DNA from: an uncultured Lysobacteraceae bacterium
GTDB taxonomy: Bacteria > Pseudomonadota > Gammaproteobacteria > Xanthomonadales > Xanthomonadaceae
Length of the DNA: 57,983 nucleotides
Direction: 5' to 3'
Assembly: GCA_946480825.1 (NCBI GenBank)
Contig: CAMLLG010000021.1
Coordinates: forward strand, 1-57,983
Shown here: piece after piece, positions 26,785 through 36,100 of the stretch
Layout of the letters: the number at the start of each line of letters is the position of its first letter
How positions within the stretch are numbered: the first letter of the stretch is position 1
The notes under the pieces: model-generated
Told to the model about the DNA's origin: nothing
The model's database searches: none
What the model saw: only the letters and a program-made list of their open reading frames with translations
Made by a program: the position numbers and the translations under genes

Positions 26785-27236
26785 GCGCGAAACAGTCGAC
26801 CGCGATCCGCACCCTCGTGCGCTGGCGCGAGTTCCAGGAAGCGCTGGCCGAGCGCGAATGCCAGCAGGCGTCGGCGCGCGTGCTGGAAGCGCAGTCCGCG
26901 GTCGACGAGGCGCAGTCCGTGGCCTCGGCCCTCCAGGCGCGTCGCGACGAACTGGTCGGCGCGCAGGCGCTCGATCTCGCGCTGCTGCAGGCCGTCGACG
27001 AATTCGAGCAGCGCGCCGCCGAGGTCGTGCGCGCGCGCGCCGATGCGCTCGACGAGGCCAGCCGCGTTCGCGACGCGGCGCTGTCGGAACATCTGCAGGC
27101 GCGTGCGCACAGCCGCGTCGCCGGGACCCGCTGCGACCGCGTGGTCCTGCAGGAAAACGATCTCGAAGAAAAACGTCTGTTCGACCGGATGGCTTCGCTC
27201 ATCGCGGTCGGCGCCATGGAGAGCCGTCATGATTGA
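26781..27236 (+). CDS. fliJ: FliJ-like coiled-coil export protein
   Basis: A 151-residue, nearly all-helical coiled-coil protein directly after fliI (ATGA overlap), with the length and charge pattern of FliJ/SctO, the stalk of the ATPase ring. Sequence identity in this family is always weak, so the call rests mainly on position and shape. It overlaps the next gene by 8 bases. Confidence 0.78.
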   Translation: MSAKQSTAIRTLVRWREFQEALAERECQQASARVLEAQSAVDEAQSVASALQARRDELVGAQALDLALLQAVDEFEQRAAEVVRARADALDEASRVRDAALSEHLQARAHSRVAGTRCDRVVLQENDLEEKRLFDRMASLIAVGAMESRHD

Positions 27237-28248
27237 TCGCTTGCATCAAACGCCACCGCCGCTGCCGCCGCGGCCGGCCGCGCAGGAATCGCAGTCCGGC
27301 GTGCCGTCGTTCCTGGAATGGGCGCTGTCGAATCCGGGCCCGGATTCGGGGGCGAACCCGCAGCCCGCTGGCCATCCCGATCCGGATGGGCAAGGCGCCG
27401 GAATCGCGCTGTCCGCGCATGCGATGTCTGCGCATGCGACGTCCGCCGTGCCGGGCGCGATCGATCCCGCGCTGACGCTGCTGCCGCCGAATCTGCCCGG
27501 CGATGCGATGCGCGCCCATCCGACCGTTGTGGATCCGACCTTCGTTGATCCGACGCTGGCCGATCCGCGCATGCCGCTGCCTGTGCCGGGCGTGCCCGCG
27601 CCGCCCGCGTCCGATCCGTCCGCGCTCGTCCCCGGCGATCCGTCCATCGCGGTGTCCGCAGTCGTCGATCCGCAGGATCTCGCGACGCAGACGCTGCAGG
27701 TGCATCTCCGGAAACCGCAGGGCGAACGTGAAGTCGTCTCGTTGCCCTGGCGGCTCGCGGCCGGCGGTCGACTCGATCAGAGCCTGCGGGTTCCCGGCAT
27801 GGTCGCGCCGCCCGGCATGGCGTCGTCGTCGGCGCCCGTTGGCGGCGCGTCGTCGGCGACTCCCGGCATGGCGGTCTTCGATGCGCTCGGTCGCGTGCAG
27901 ACCCCGGGCCTGTCGCACGGTGCGCGCGCGCCCGCCGAAGGCGCGTTGCTGCCCGGCATGATGCGCATCGCGGCGCGCGCGGGCGATGCGTCCGCCGCCG
28001 CGACGCTCGGCGCCGCGTCCGCGCCGGTCGTGTCCGAATGGCTGTCGCGCTGGATGAAGTGGATCGAACGCGACGGCCACGATCCGGTGGTGTTGCTGCG
28101 CGATTACCGCATGGACGGCGACGAGACCCGTCGCGTCGTCGACACCCTGCGCGCATTCGCGCGCGAACACGGCGTGGTGCTCGATCGCGTCGTCTTCAAC
28201 GGCCACGAGTTCTGGCGCAACCGGAACTCCGACAGTACCCGGGAGTAA
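27229..28248 (+). CDS. FliK-position protein (possible hook-length regulator)
   Basis: A 339-residue protein rich in Pro, Ala and Asp through residue 260, with DPT/DPR-style repeats (VVDPTFVDPTLADPRMP). A short folded C-terminal domain of about 80 residues contains VVLLRDYRMDGDETRRVVD and VLDRVVFNGHEFWR. A disordered N-terminus, compact C-terminus, and the place between fliJ and flgD match FliK, the exported ruler that triggers the FlhB switch. The usual FliK C-terminal motifs are not obvious, so the assignment is positional. Confidence 0.55.
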   Translation: MIDRLHQTPPPLPPRPAAQESQSGVPSFLEWALSNPGPDSGANPQPAGHPDPDGQGAGIALSAHAMSAHATSAVPGAIDPALTLLPPNLPGDAMRAHPTVVDPTFVDPTLADPRMPLPVPGVPAPPASDPSALVPGDPSIAVSAVVDPQDLATQTLQVHLRKPQGEREVVSLPWRLAAGGRLDQSLRVPGMVAPPGMASSSAPVGGASSATPGMAVFDALGRVQTPGLSHGARAPAEGALLPGMMRIAARAGDASAAATLGAASAPVVSEWLSRWMKWIERDGHDPVVLLRDYRMDGDETRRVVDTLRAFAREHGVVLDRVVFNGHEFWRNRNSDSTRE

Positions 28249-28252
28249 ACGC

Positions 28253-28666
28253 ATGCCAGTCGATGCCATCGGCGGTGTCCTCAATGCCCAGGACACCAAC
28301 ACCACCCAGAACAACAGCATCAATCAGGAGGACTTCATCCGTCTGTTCCTGACCCAGCTGCAGTTCCAGGACCCGCTGGAACCCGTGGACAACCGCGAGT
28401 TCCTCGCCCAGCTCGCGCAGTTCACCTCGCTGGAGCAATCGCGCCAGACCAGCCAGAACACCACCGATCTGCTGTCGATGAACGCGACCACGCAGGCGGT
28501 GGGACTGCTCAATCGCCAGGTCGAAGTCAGCGGCCTGGCGACCGCTTTCACCGGCACGGTCACCGCCGTGCGCTTCACCTCCGACGGCGCACAGCTCACC
28601 GTGGCCAACGGCACCGATGTGCGGACGGCGATCCGTCTGTCCCAAGTCACGCTCGTCAGACCCTGA
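28253..28666 (+). CDS. flgD: Hook-cap protein FlgD (minimal)
   Basis: A 137-residue FlgD with the family core FLTQLQFQDPLEPVDNREF and LAQLAQFTSLEQ. Typical FlgD is over 200 residues; the Ig-like and Tudor-like C-terminal domains are mostly missing here, leaving a minimal cap. GGGAG precedes ATG 28253. It is followed 19 bases later by flgE. Confidence 0.88.
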   Translation: MPVDAIGGVLNAQDTNTTQNNSINQEDFIRLFLTQLQFQDPLEPVDNREFLAQLAQFTSLEQSRQTSQNTTDLLSMNATTQAVGLLNRQVEVSGLATAFTGTVTAVRFTSDGAQLTVANGTDVRTAIRLSQVTLVRP

Positions 28667-28685
28667 ACACCTCGAGGAGACACTC

Positions 28686-29858
28686 ATGTTCCAAGCCCTT
28701 TTCAACAGCCTTTCCGGTCTCTTCAGTTTTTCGAGGAGCCTGAACACGGTCAGCAACAACGTCGCCAACATGAACACGCCCGGTTTCCGCGGCAGCGATT
28801 CGTTCTTCTCGAACATCGGCGGCGGTCGCGGCACCCGGATCTCGGGCGAAGGCCTGCGCACGCAGTCGGGCGACATCCGCCAGACCGGCAACACCACCGA
28901 TCTCGCGATCGAAGGCGACGGCTATTTCATCCTCAGCGATCTGGCGGGCAACCTGCATTATTCGCGCGCCGGCCAGTTCCGTTTCGATCAGGACGGGTTC
29001 CTCGTCGATTCGGTCAACGGCTACCGCGTGATGGCCTACGACCAGACCGGCAATCTCGCGCCGATCGATTTCGACAACTATCGTTCGATCCCGGCCGTGG
29101 CCACCACCGACGTGCGCATCAGCGGCAACATCGCCGCGGTCGCCGCCGGCAGCCCGGTGCAGACCAGCACCGTCAACAACATCCGCGTGTTCGACGCGCA
29201 GGGCGGCTCGCACACGCTCACCGCCACCTTCACCAGCAACTCCGCGGTCACCGCCGGCAGCTTCCTGGTGCGGATCACCAACGAGGCCGGCACCCAGATC
29301 GGCACCGGCGAAGTGCGTTTCGATGCGGGCGGCACCCTGGTCGCCGGCTTCAACACCGTCGCCATCGCGCTTCCGGTCGCCGGCGGCACCCAGGCGATCA
29401 CCATGAACTTCGGCACGCCCGGCGCGCTCGACGGCATGACCTCGCTCAGCGGCCTGGCCAGCAACCTGACCTCGCGCGTGGTCGACGGCCACGGTGTGCT
29501 CGGCGCCACCGAGATCAAGTTCAACGAGCGCGGCATCCTCGAACTGATCTACTCGGCTTCGGAACGCCGCGAAGGCCCGCAGATCGCGCTGGCGACCTTC
29601 CCGAACGAAGCGTCGCTCAGCCTCGATGGCGGCCGCCTGATTTCCGGCGCCACCATTTCCGACGTCAACTACGGCCGTCCGACCCAGAGCGGTTTCGGCC
29701 GCATCGCCGGCGGCAGTCTGGAAATGTCGAACGTCGATCTGACCCAGGAGTTCGCGGACATGATCATCATCCAGCGCGGCTACCAGGCCAGCTCGCGCGT
29801 GATGAGCGTCAGCAACGAAATGCTCGAACAGCTCTACAACAGCACCCGGGGCGGCTGA
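28686..29858 (+). CDS. flgE: Hook protein FlgE
   Basis: A 390-residue hook protein of normal length. The N-terminal signature SRSLNTVSNNVANMNTPGF and the C-terminal QEFADMIIIQRGYQASSRV are both present, with a Thr/Val-rich middle domain. A strong GAGGAGA lies before ATG 28686. It shows the machine can build an extracellular hook, even though no flagellin or junction protein is seen. Its stop overlaps the FliM-like start. Confidence 0.92.
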   Translation: MFQALFNSLSGLFSFSRSLNTVSNNVANMNTPGFRGSDSFFSNIGGGRGTRISGEGLRTQSGDIRQTGNTTDLAIEGDGYFILSDLAGNLHYSRAGQFRFDQDGFLVDSVNGYRVMAYDQTGNLAPIDFDNYRSIPAVATTDVRISGNIAAVAAGSPVQTSTVNNIRVFDAQGGSHTLTATFTSNSAVTAGSFLVRITNEAGTQIGTGEVRFDAGGTLVAGFNTVAIALPVAGGTQAITMNFGTPGALDGMTSLSGLASNLTSRVVDGHGVLGATEIKFNERGILELIYSASERREGPQIALATFPNEASLSLDGGRLISGATISDVNYGRPTQSGFGRIAGGSLEMSNVDLTQEFADMIIIQRGYQASSRVMSVSNEMLEQLYNSTRGG

Positions 29859-30637
29859 TGAGCGTCACGCCCTTCCGCTGGCAGAGCGCTTCGCGCATGG
29901 AGGCCCTGCGCGCGCTGGCGCTCGAACGCACCGAGCGCTGGATCGGGCAGTGGGCCGCGGCCGGTCAGCGGCCGACGGTCGAGGTCGAACTGCTGACCGC
30001 GCAGCGCTCCGAGATCGCCGCCGCCGACGTGCGCTGGTACGCGCTCGGCGACGCTGGCGGCACGCTGAGCCTGCGCGTCGCCGGTGCGACCTTCGAGCAT
30101 CTCGGCTGCAGGCTGGCGGGGCTCGCCGTCGCCGACAGTTCCGGCTTGGCGGCGGGCATCGGCCAACGCGCGCTGACCGACCTCGCTCGCGGATGCTTCA
30201 CGGCGAACGCACCCGCCGCGTTGACCGCGGTCGCGGGTGTGCCCGCCAACGCCGACATCGGTGCGCGCTTCGGCGCCATCGGCGTGCAGGTCTCGGTCGG
30301 CACGATCCGCTTCGAATTGCATTTCGACTCGGCCCTGTGCGCGACGCTGGTGCCGGTGCGGATGCCTGCGGGCGAGACCCTGGTCGCGCGTCGCGACGCG
30401 GTGAAGACGATCGACGCCACCTTCGACGCGGTGCTCGATCTGGGCACCACGCCGCTCGCCGAATCGCTGAGCTTCCAGCCCGGCGAAATCATCAAGACCG
30501 CCATTCCGCTCGGCGCGGGCCTGCGTCTCGTGTCCGGCGACGGCGGCGAGATCCTCAGCGGCACCCTGGTGGCGGAAGACGGCCACCGCGCGCTCAAAGT
30601 CGTGAAATCCCATCTCCAGAGGAGTCCGCAGAAATGA
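29858..30637 (+). CDS. FliM/SctQ-like C-ring protein
   Basis: A 259-residue protein whose C-terminus is a SpoA-type domain (AVLDLGTTPLAESLSF, then PGEIIKTAIPLGAGLRL). It sits just before fliN. Classical FliM is about 330 residues and begins with a CheY-binding EIDxLL motif and a GGxG-containing middle domain. Neither is visible here, and the protein looks more like the SctQ of injectisomes. The missing CheY site fits a machine that does not switch rotation. ATG 29858 overlaps the flgE stop. Confidence 0.7.
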   Translation: MSVTPFRWQSASRMEALRALALERTERWIGQWAAAGQRPTVEVELLTAQRSEIAAADVRWYALGDAGGTLSLRVAGATFEHLGCRLAGLAVADSSGLAAGIGQRALTDLARGCFTANAPAALTAVAGVPANADIGARFGAIGVQVSVGTIRFELHFDSALCATLVPVRMPAGETLVARRDAVKTIDATFDAVLDLGTTPLAESLSFQPGEIIKTAIPLGAGLRLVSGDGGEILSGTLVAEDGHRALKVVKSHLQRSPQK

Positions 30638-30936
30638 AAAGCAATCTCGCGAAAGATCCGGCGTTCGACGCCGATGTCGACACCGCTTCGCGCACCGCCG
30701 CGCTCAGTCGCGACATCGGCCTGATCGGCCATGTACAGGTGGCGATGACGGCGCAGGTCGGCACCGTGACGATGTCGGTCGAGCGCCTGTTCTCGCTCGC
30801 CGCCGGCGACGTGGTGAAGATGAACGAACTGCTCGAAGCCCCGCTGACGCTGATGCTCGACGGCAAGCCCGTGGCGCGCGGCGAACTGCTGGCGGTCGAC
30901 GATCACTTCGGCGTCCGCATCATCGAAGTGGCCTGA
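30634..30936 (+). CDS. fliN: C-ring protein FliN
   Basis: A 100-residue protein that is essentially one SpoA domain (VQVAMTAQVGTVTMSVERL, VVKMNELLEAPLTLMLDGK and a C-terminal FGVRIIEV). It forms the base of the sorting platform or C-ring and binds FliH. ATG 30634 overlaps the previous stop. The length is normal for short FliN proteins. Confidence 0.9.
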   Translation: MKSNLAKDPAFDADVDTASRTAALSRDIGLIGHVQVAMTAQVGTVTMSVERLFSLAAGDVVKMNELLEAPLTLMLDGKPVARGELLAVDDHFGVRIIEVA

Positions 30937-31518
30937 ATGCAGGCGACCGCCTCCGCGCCGGCCGCCTCCGCGCAGGCCACTCCCGAGACAGCGGCGACGA
31001 CGCCATCGGCAGCGGCCGCGACCGAGCAGGCCGCACCGGTGCAGGCAGCGCCAGCGCAGGCAACAGAGGTGCCGGCGAAGACGCGCGCCGAGACCATGCA
31101 GCAGCCGATTCCGTACCGCGAGGACGGTGGCGGTCTCGCCGCCGATGCCGGCGGCGCGGTGTTCGCCGCGATCCTGCTGCTGTCGCTGATGGTGGTCGCG
31201 CTGCAGTTCGCGCGCAGGCGCGGCCTGCTCGATCGCTGGATCGTGGCCACGCCCGCACGCACCGCCGGACGTCCGCAGATGCAGGTCGAACAGGCGCTGC
31301 GCGTCGGCGCGAAGACGATGGTCTATCGCATCCGCGACGGCGAACAGCGCTACCTGCTGGTCGAATCGACCGCGCAGACCACGCTGGTTCCGGTCGCGCC
31401 GCTTCCGACCACGCTTGTCCCGCCGCCTCAGCTCGACACGCCCCACCTTTCCGCCGAAGAGATCGACAACGATGTTGCAGCGACACCCGACGACCATGCG
31501 CGACACGACGACCGCTGA
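30937..31518 (+). CDS. fliO: Export apparatus assembly protein FliO
   Basis: A 193-residue protein with a low-complexity Ala/Pro/Thr N-terminus, one transmembrane helix (FAAILLLSLMVVALQFARR), and a small cytoplasmic FliO domain (VEQALRVGAKTMVYRIRDG). It assists assembly of the FliP ring. ATG 30937 directly follows the fliN stop. It overlaps the fliP start by about 47 bases. Confidence 0.82.
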   Translation: MQATASAPAASAQATPETAATTPSAAAATEQAAPVQAAPAQATEVPAKTRAETMQQPIPYREDGGGLAADAGGAVFAAILLLSLMVVALQFARRRGLLDRWIVATPARTAGRPQMQVEQALRVGAKTMVYRIRDGEQRYLLVESTAQTTLVPVAPLPTTLVPPPQLDTPHLSAEEIDNDVAATPDDHARHDDR

Positions 31519-32293
31519 CGCTTCGCCCGCCGCACGGCCCGCGAGCTCCGCGCGCACCGCGCTGCGCCGCATCGGCATGATCGCGATGGGCTGCCTGCTC
31601 GGCGTCGCCGGCGCGGCCATCGCCGCCGATCCGGTCGATACCGTCGGCAATGTTCTCCGGCAGGACTATTCGCCGGTGCTGCGCAATTTCGTCGCGCTGT
31701 CGCTGCTGTCGCTGATTCCGGTGATGTTGATCGGGATGACCGCGTTCACCCGGATCGTGATCGTGCTGTCGCTGCTGCGCCATGCGCTCGGCCTGCCGCA
31801 GACGCCGCCGAACAGCGTGATCGTCACCCTGTCGATCTGTCTGACCTATTTCACGATGGCGCCGGTGATCGACGAGGTGAACAAGGTCGCCATCGCCCCC
31901 TACATGGCCGAACAGATCGACACCCGCGAAGCGCTGGATCGCGGCGCGGTGCCGATGCGCCAGTTCATGATCCGGCAGACCCGCGAGTCGGATCTGCGCG
32001 CGGTGCTGGAGATGGCGCGCGCGCCCGCGCCGAAGACGATGGACGACATCGCCATGCGTCATCTCGCGCCGGCCTTCCTGCTCAGCGAGCTGAAGACCGC
32101 GTTCCAGATCGGGTTCGTGATCTTCCTGCCGTTCCTGATGATCGATCTTGTCGTCGGCGCGGTGCTGATGTCGCTCGGCATGATCATGGTGCCTCCGGCG
32201 ACGATCAGCCTGCCGCTGAAGATCCTGCTGTTCGTGCTGATCGACGGATGGGTCCTGGTGTCCAGGGCGCTGTTGAGCAGTTACTGGACCTGA
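31472..32293 (+). CDS. fliP: Flagellar-type export gate protein FliP
   Basis: A 273-residue FliP with a cleavable signal (MIAMGCLLGVAGAAIAAD), the early helix LVALS-type region, FTRIVIVLSLLRHALGLPQ, and the C-terminal LLFVLIDGWVLVSRALL. ATG 31472 has a GA-rich site upstream; ATG 31496 (265 residues) is possible. FliP is the last structural gene, while fliQ and fliR are at the front of the array, so the usual fliPQR run is split by about 17 kb. Confidence 0.93.
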   Translation: MLQRHPTTMRDTTTADASPAARPASSARTALRRIGMIAMGCLLGVAGAAIAADPVDTVGNVLRQDYSPVLRNFVALSLLSLIPVMLIGMTAFTRIVIVLSLLRHALGLPQTPPNSVIVTLSICLTYFTMAPVIDEVNKVAIAPYMAEQIDTREALDRGAVPMRQFMIRQTRESDLRAVLEMARAPAPKTMDDIAMRHLAPAFLLSELKTAFQIGFVIFLPFLMIDLVVGAVLMSLGMIMVPPATISLPLKILLFVLIDGWVLVSRALLSSYWT

Positions 32294-32314
32294 GAACGGG
32301 CTCCGGGACGCAGC

Positions 32315-32995
32315 ATGTCGCAGGGGATCGAGCCCGTCGCCGAAACGGAGCTCTGGCAGCAGTACCGCCGGAGCGCCGACATCGCGGTGCGCGATCGTCT
32401 GTTCCATCTGTACATGCCGTGGGCGGCGGCGGTCGGCCGCAACGTCTATCGCCGCGTTTCCGTCTACAGCCTCGACTGCAACGATTTCGTCCAGAACGCC
32501 GAACTCGGCATGCTCGACGCGATGACCCGCTTCGACCCGGAGCGCGGGGTCGATTTCCGCGCCTTCGCCAAGCCCCGGGTGCGCGGCGCCGTCTTCAACG
32601 GCCTGCGCGCGCTGCTGCGCGAGCGCGGCGTCTCCACCGACGATGCGCGATACGCCGAACGGCTGTCGCATCTGCATCGCGGCGACGACGACCCTTTCGA
32701 TGGCGTCGTCGACGCCATCATCGGGCTGGGCATCGGCTACCTGCTCGACCACGCCGCCGGCGAGCGCGGCGACGACGCCTACGCCTACGTCAAGCGCAGC
32801 CAGATCGATTCGCGGCTGTCGGCCGCGGTCAATCGCCTGCCCGAGCGCCTGCGCCGGATCGTCGTCGCCCATTACTTCGAGCACATCCCGTTCACCGCGA
32901 TCGCACAGGACATGCAGTTGACGAAGGGGCGCGTGTCGCAATTGCATCACGAGGCGTTGACGCGTCTGCGCCATGCGTTGCGCGAACTGCGCTGA
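32315..32995 (+). CDS. fliA: FliA-type (sigma28) RNA polymerase sigma factor
   Basis: A 226-residue sigma factor. Region 2 is DCNDFVQNAELGMLDAMTR, FDPERGVDFRAFAKPRVRG. Region 4 is LPERLRRIVVAHYFEHIPF followed by the helix-turn-helix around LTKGRVSQLHHEA. GGGA precedes ATG 32315. It closes the flagellar-type array 21 bases after fliP. No FlgM anti-sigma is seen in the window. Candidate targets are the two TAAA-N15 promoters at 10812 and 33081. Confidence 0.9.
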   Translation: MSQGIEPVAETELWQQYRRSADIAVRDRLFHLYMPWAAAVGRNVYRRVSVYSLDCNDFVQNAELGMLDAMTRFDPERGVDFRAFAKPRVRGAVFNGLRALLRERGVSTDDARYAERLSHLHRGDDDPFDGVVDAIIGLGIGYLLDHAAGERGDDAYAYVKRSQIDSRLSAAVNRLPERLRRIVVAHYFEHIPFTAIAQDMQLTKGRVSQLHHEALTRLRHALRELR

Positions 32996-33000
32996 CCCGC

Positions 33001-33023
33001 ATCGATAGTTTTGCCCTATCGAT
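33001..33023. other. Inverted repeat after the sigma gene
   Basis: ATCGATAG and CTATCGAT form a perfect 8-base inverted repeat around TTTTGCC, 5 bases after the sigma-factor stop codon. No T-run follows. It could be a weak terminator hairpin or an operator. It shares the ATCGATA half-site with the palindrome at 1745, which may be chance. Confidence 0.45.
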
Positions 33024-33080
33024 TCGACGCGTCATCGCACGACAGGTCGCGTGCGTGCGCGCAGCGATCGTTTTTGACTC

Positions 33081-33107
33081 TAAACATGCGCCTCGCATGC
33101 GGGATCA
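33081..33107 (+). promoter_or_regulatory. Candidate sigma28-like promoter of the giant YD-repeat gene
   Basis: TAAA (33081-33084), 15 bases, then CGGGATCA (33100-33107). The -10 keeps the GAT.A of the sigma28 -10 (GCCGATAA), and the whole site aligns with that at 10812 as TAAAC-N13-GCGRGAYMAG. The spacer contains a 6-base palindrome (CATGCG/CGCATG). It lies 85 bases after the sigma gene and 57 bases before the YD-repeat start codon. Confidence 0.5.
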
Positions 33108-33164
33108 GTAGGTCCTGTCAGGGCGTGCCACGCCCATCACCATCTTCAGATCAAAGGGTTTCCC

Positions 33165-36100
33165 ATGGTTGCTGTGTTCACCGGTACCGGTCTCGGCGTC
33201 TTCAACTCCTCCGTGACCCAGTTGGGAGGCGCTTCGGGCGGTGCCGGCGGTGTCGGACAGAGCGGCGAACGCCAGTACGTGAATCTGGCGACCGGCAATC
33301 TGGTGCTGCAGGACATCGACGAGTCGATCCTGACCCGTGGTCTGCCGATCGGCTTCGTGCGGACCTACAACAGCCGCGGCCTGGTGACCGAGAGCGGCCG
33401 TCAGGTGCAGATCGGACAGGACGGCTGGCTCAACATCTTCGAGCGTCGTATTTCCAATCTCACCGGCACCCTGAATCAGCCCGGCAGCACGGTGACGCGG
33501 ACGCTCGCCGACGGCAGCGAAGTGGTCTTCTCCTGGGATGGTGATCGCAACGGCTACGTGTCGACGGTCGGCGACGGCACCCACGATCTGATCGTGGCGG
33601 ATGCGACCGGCACCACCTGGACCTGGTACGACGGCACGACCATGGACCGCGAGGTCTACGATGCCACCGGCAGCAACGGCGGTCGCTTGGCATCGATCTT
33701 CAAGGCCAGCAGCGGCGCGAGCTATCACCTGAATTACAACGCCGGCAGCGGACGCCTGTTCAGCGTCGTGTCCGGCCTGGATGCCGGTGCCGACGGCCTG
33801 TTTTTCGCCTACGACAACGATGGACGTCTCTCCGGCGTGATCACGCGCGAAAACGGCATCGTCCGCGGCCAGGTCTGGTACGCCTACGACATCGTCGGTC
33901 GCCTCGTTTCGGTGACCACCGATCTGACCCCGGGCGGCGGTGGCGTCGATCTCGATGTCGTGAACCATGTCGCGACGATGACGGCGCAGGCGGGCGACGA
34001 TGCCTGGAGCACGGCATCGATCGACGCGAACGACGGCAAGCTGTTCCGCACGACGTACCAGTACGCGTCGGAATCCGCCTCGGATCTGCGCATCGCGTCG
34101 ATCCTGCACAGCGACGGCACCCTGGTGAGTTTCGATTACGACGGGTCCGGGCGCGTGATCCGGTCCACGGTGGGCGATACGAACGGCAACGATGCCGACG
34201 GCTTCGGCCGGACGACGTTCTACGCGTACGGCGACGAAACCACCGGGCCCAAATCCGTGACCCTGACCGACCCGGCCGATCGCGCCTGGGTGTATCGCTT
34301 CGACGCGGCGACGAACGCGCTGCTCGAAATCGTGTCGCCGCAGGTGGACGGCCTGTCCGATGTCACCAGCTACAGCTACGACACCGCCGGCAACGTGGTC
34401 CAGGTCAAGGTCGAGCGCGGTGCGACGCTGCTGTCCAGGATCGATTCGGAGTTCGACACCCAGGGCAATCTGACCCGGCAGTGGGACCTGCTCGGCAATC
34501 GGATCGAACGCACCTATCTCGGCTATACCGGCGTCGTCACCTCCGAAACCCGATACGCCGCGGTGGATGCCGACGGCGCGGCGTCGGCGCAGAATCCTTC
34601 GATCGCCACCGCGCTCACCACGCGCTATGTCCATCAGGGCGTGAAACTGCGGTTCGTCGTCGATGCGGAAGGCGGCGTCACCGAATATCTCTACGGCGAC
34701 GGCACCGCCGCCAAGGGCGGGGCCGGAGCGAACGGCCAGGTCATCGCGATGCGCCGTTTCGTCGGTCCGGCCTCCGAAGCCGCCTACGGCGTCGGCAATC
34801 TATATCCCGGTGATCTGATCAGCCTCGGCCAGATGAACACCTGGGTCGTCGGCAAGGAGGCGATGGCGGAGCGGACCGACTATCTCTACGACGCGATGGG
34901 CCGGCTGCAGGAAACGCGCGCGTACGCGCAGGTCGCGCAGACGGCGGGCGCAGGCGTCGCTGTCGGCGACGGCGTGCTGGACGCCGCGACCGACATCACC
35001 CGTTTCAGCTACGACACGCAGGGCCTGCTGCGCCAGCAGATCACCCAGCGCGGCAGCGGCCGCACGTTGGGCGGCTCGGCGGCGAACGAGAGCGAAGTCG
35101 TCGATTACCACTACGACGGCATGGGCCGGTTGTTGACCGTGCTGCAGCGCGATCATGGCACGACGGCGATGCCGGACGCGCGCGTCGATGCCGCAGGTTA
35201 TGCGGCCTGGGTCGCCGCGAACGATTCGACCACGGTGCTGACGACCTACGTCTACACCGATTCGGGCAACACCCTCAAGGTCGTGTCCGACACCGGCATG
35301 ACCCGCACCGAGGTGCGCAACGCCAACGGCCAGGTCGTCGCGGTCACCGAGGCGAATGCGCCGAGCAGCCCGAGCGTCACCCGCACCACGCAATTCCATT
35401 ACGACGTGGCCGGCCGCCTGATCGCCGACGAGGACGCGAGCGGCGGTCGCCGCTTCTATCTGTACGACGAGAAGGGCCGCCTGAAGGCGACGATCGACGC
35501 GACCGGCGCGGTGATGGAGACGCTCTACGACGGCATGGACCGTGCGATCGAGACCCGCCGTTACGCCAACCGGGTGACGCCGCAGGCGAACTGGTGGACC
35601 TCGGCGCCGCCGACGGTGCTGTGGCGCAGCGATGCGGGCACGCCGCCGTCGGGCGCGCTGGTGGTGACGGTGGATGCCACGCGCGACCAGGTGACGCAGT
35701 CGACCTACGATGGCGCGGGTCGTCTGGCGACCGCGACGGCGCTCGGCGCGAACGACGCGCAGACGCTGCGCACGACCTACGGCTACGACGGCGCGGGCCG
35801 GCTGATCCAGACCACGGTGAGCGACGGTGCGGGCACGGCGTCGACCGCGCGCACCACGCGCTACCTCTACGACAAGGCCGGTCGGCAGACCGGCGTGATC
35901 GATCCGGAAGGCCATCTCCTCGAATCCGAATACGATCTCGCCGGCAGGGTGGTGAAAGTCGTCCGTTACGGCGTTCCGGCGGTGGTGGTCTACGGGCAGC
36001 ACATCACGATCGACGATGTCCGGCCCGCCACGGGCAACGACCTGATCACGCGCTATCTCTACGACGGCCGCGGCAATCAGATCGCCGCACTGGATGCCGA

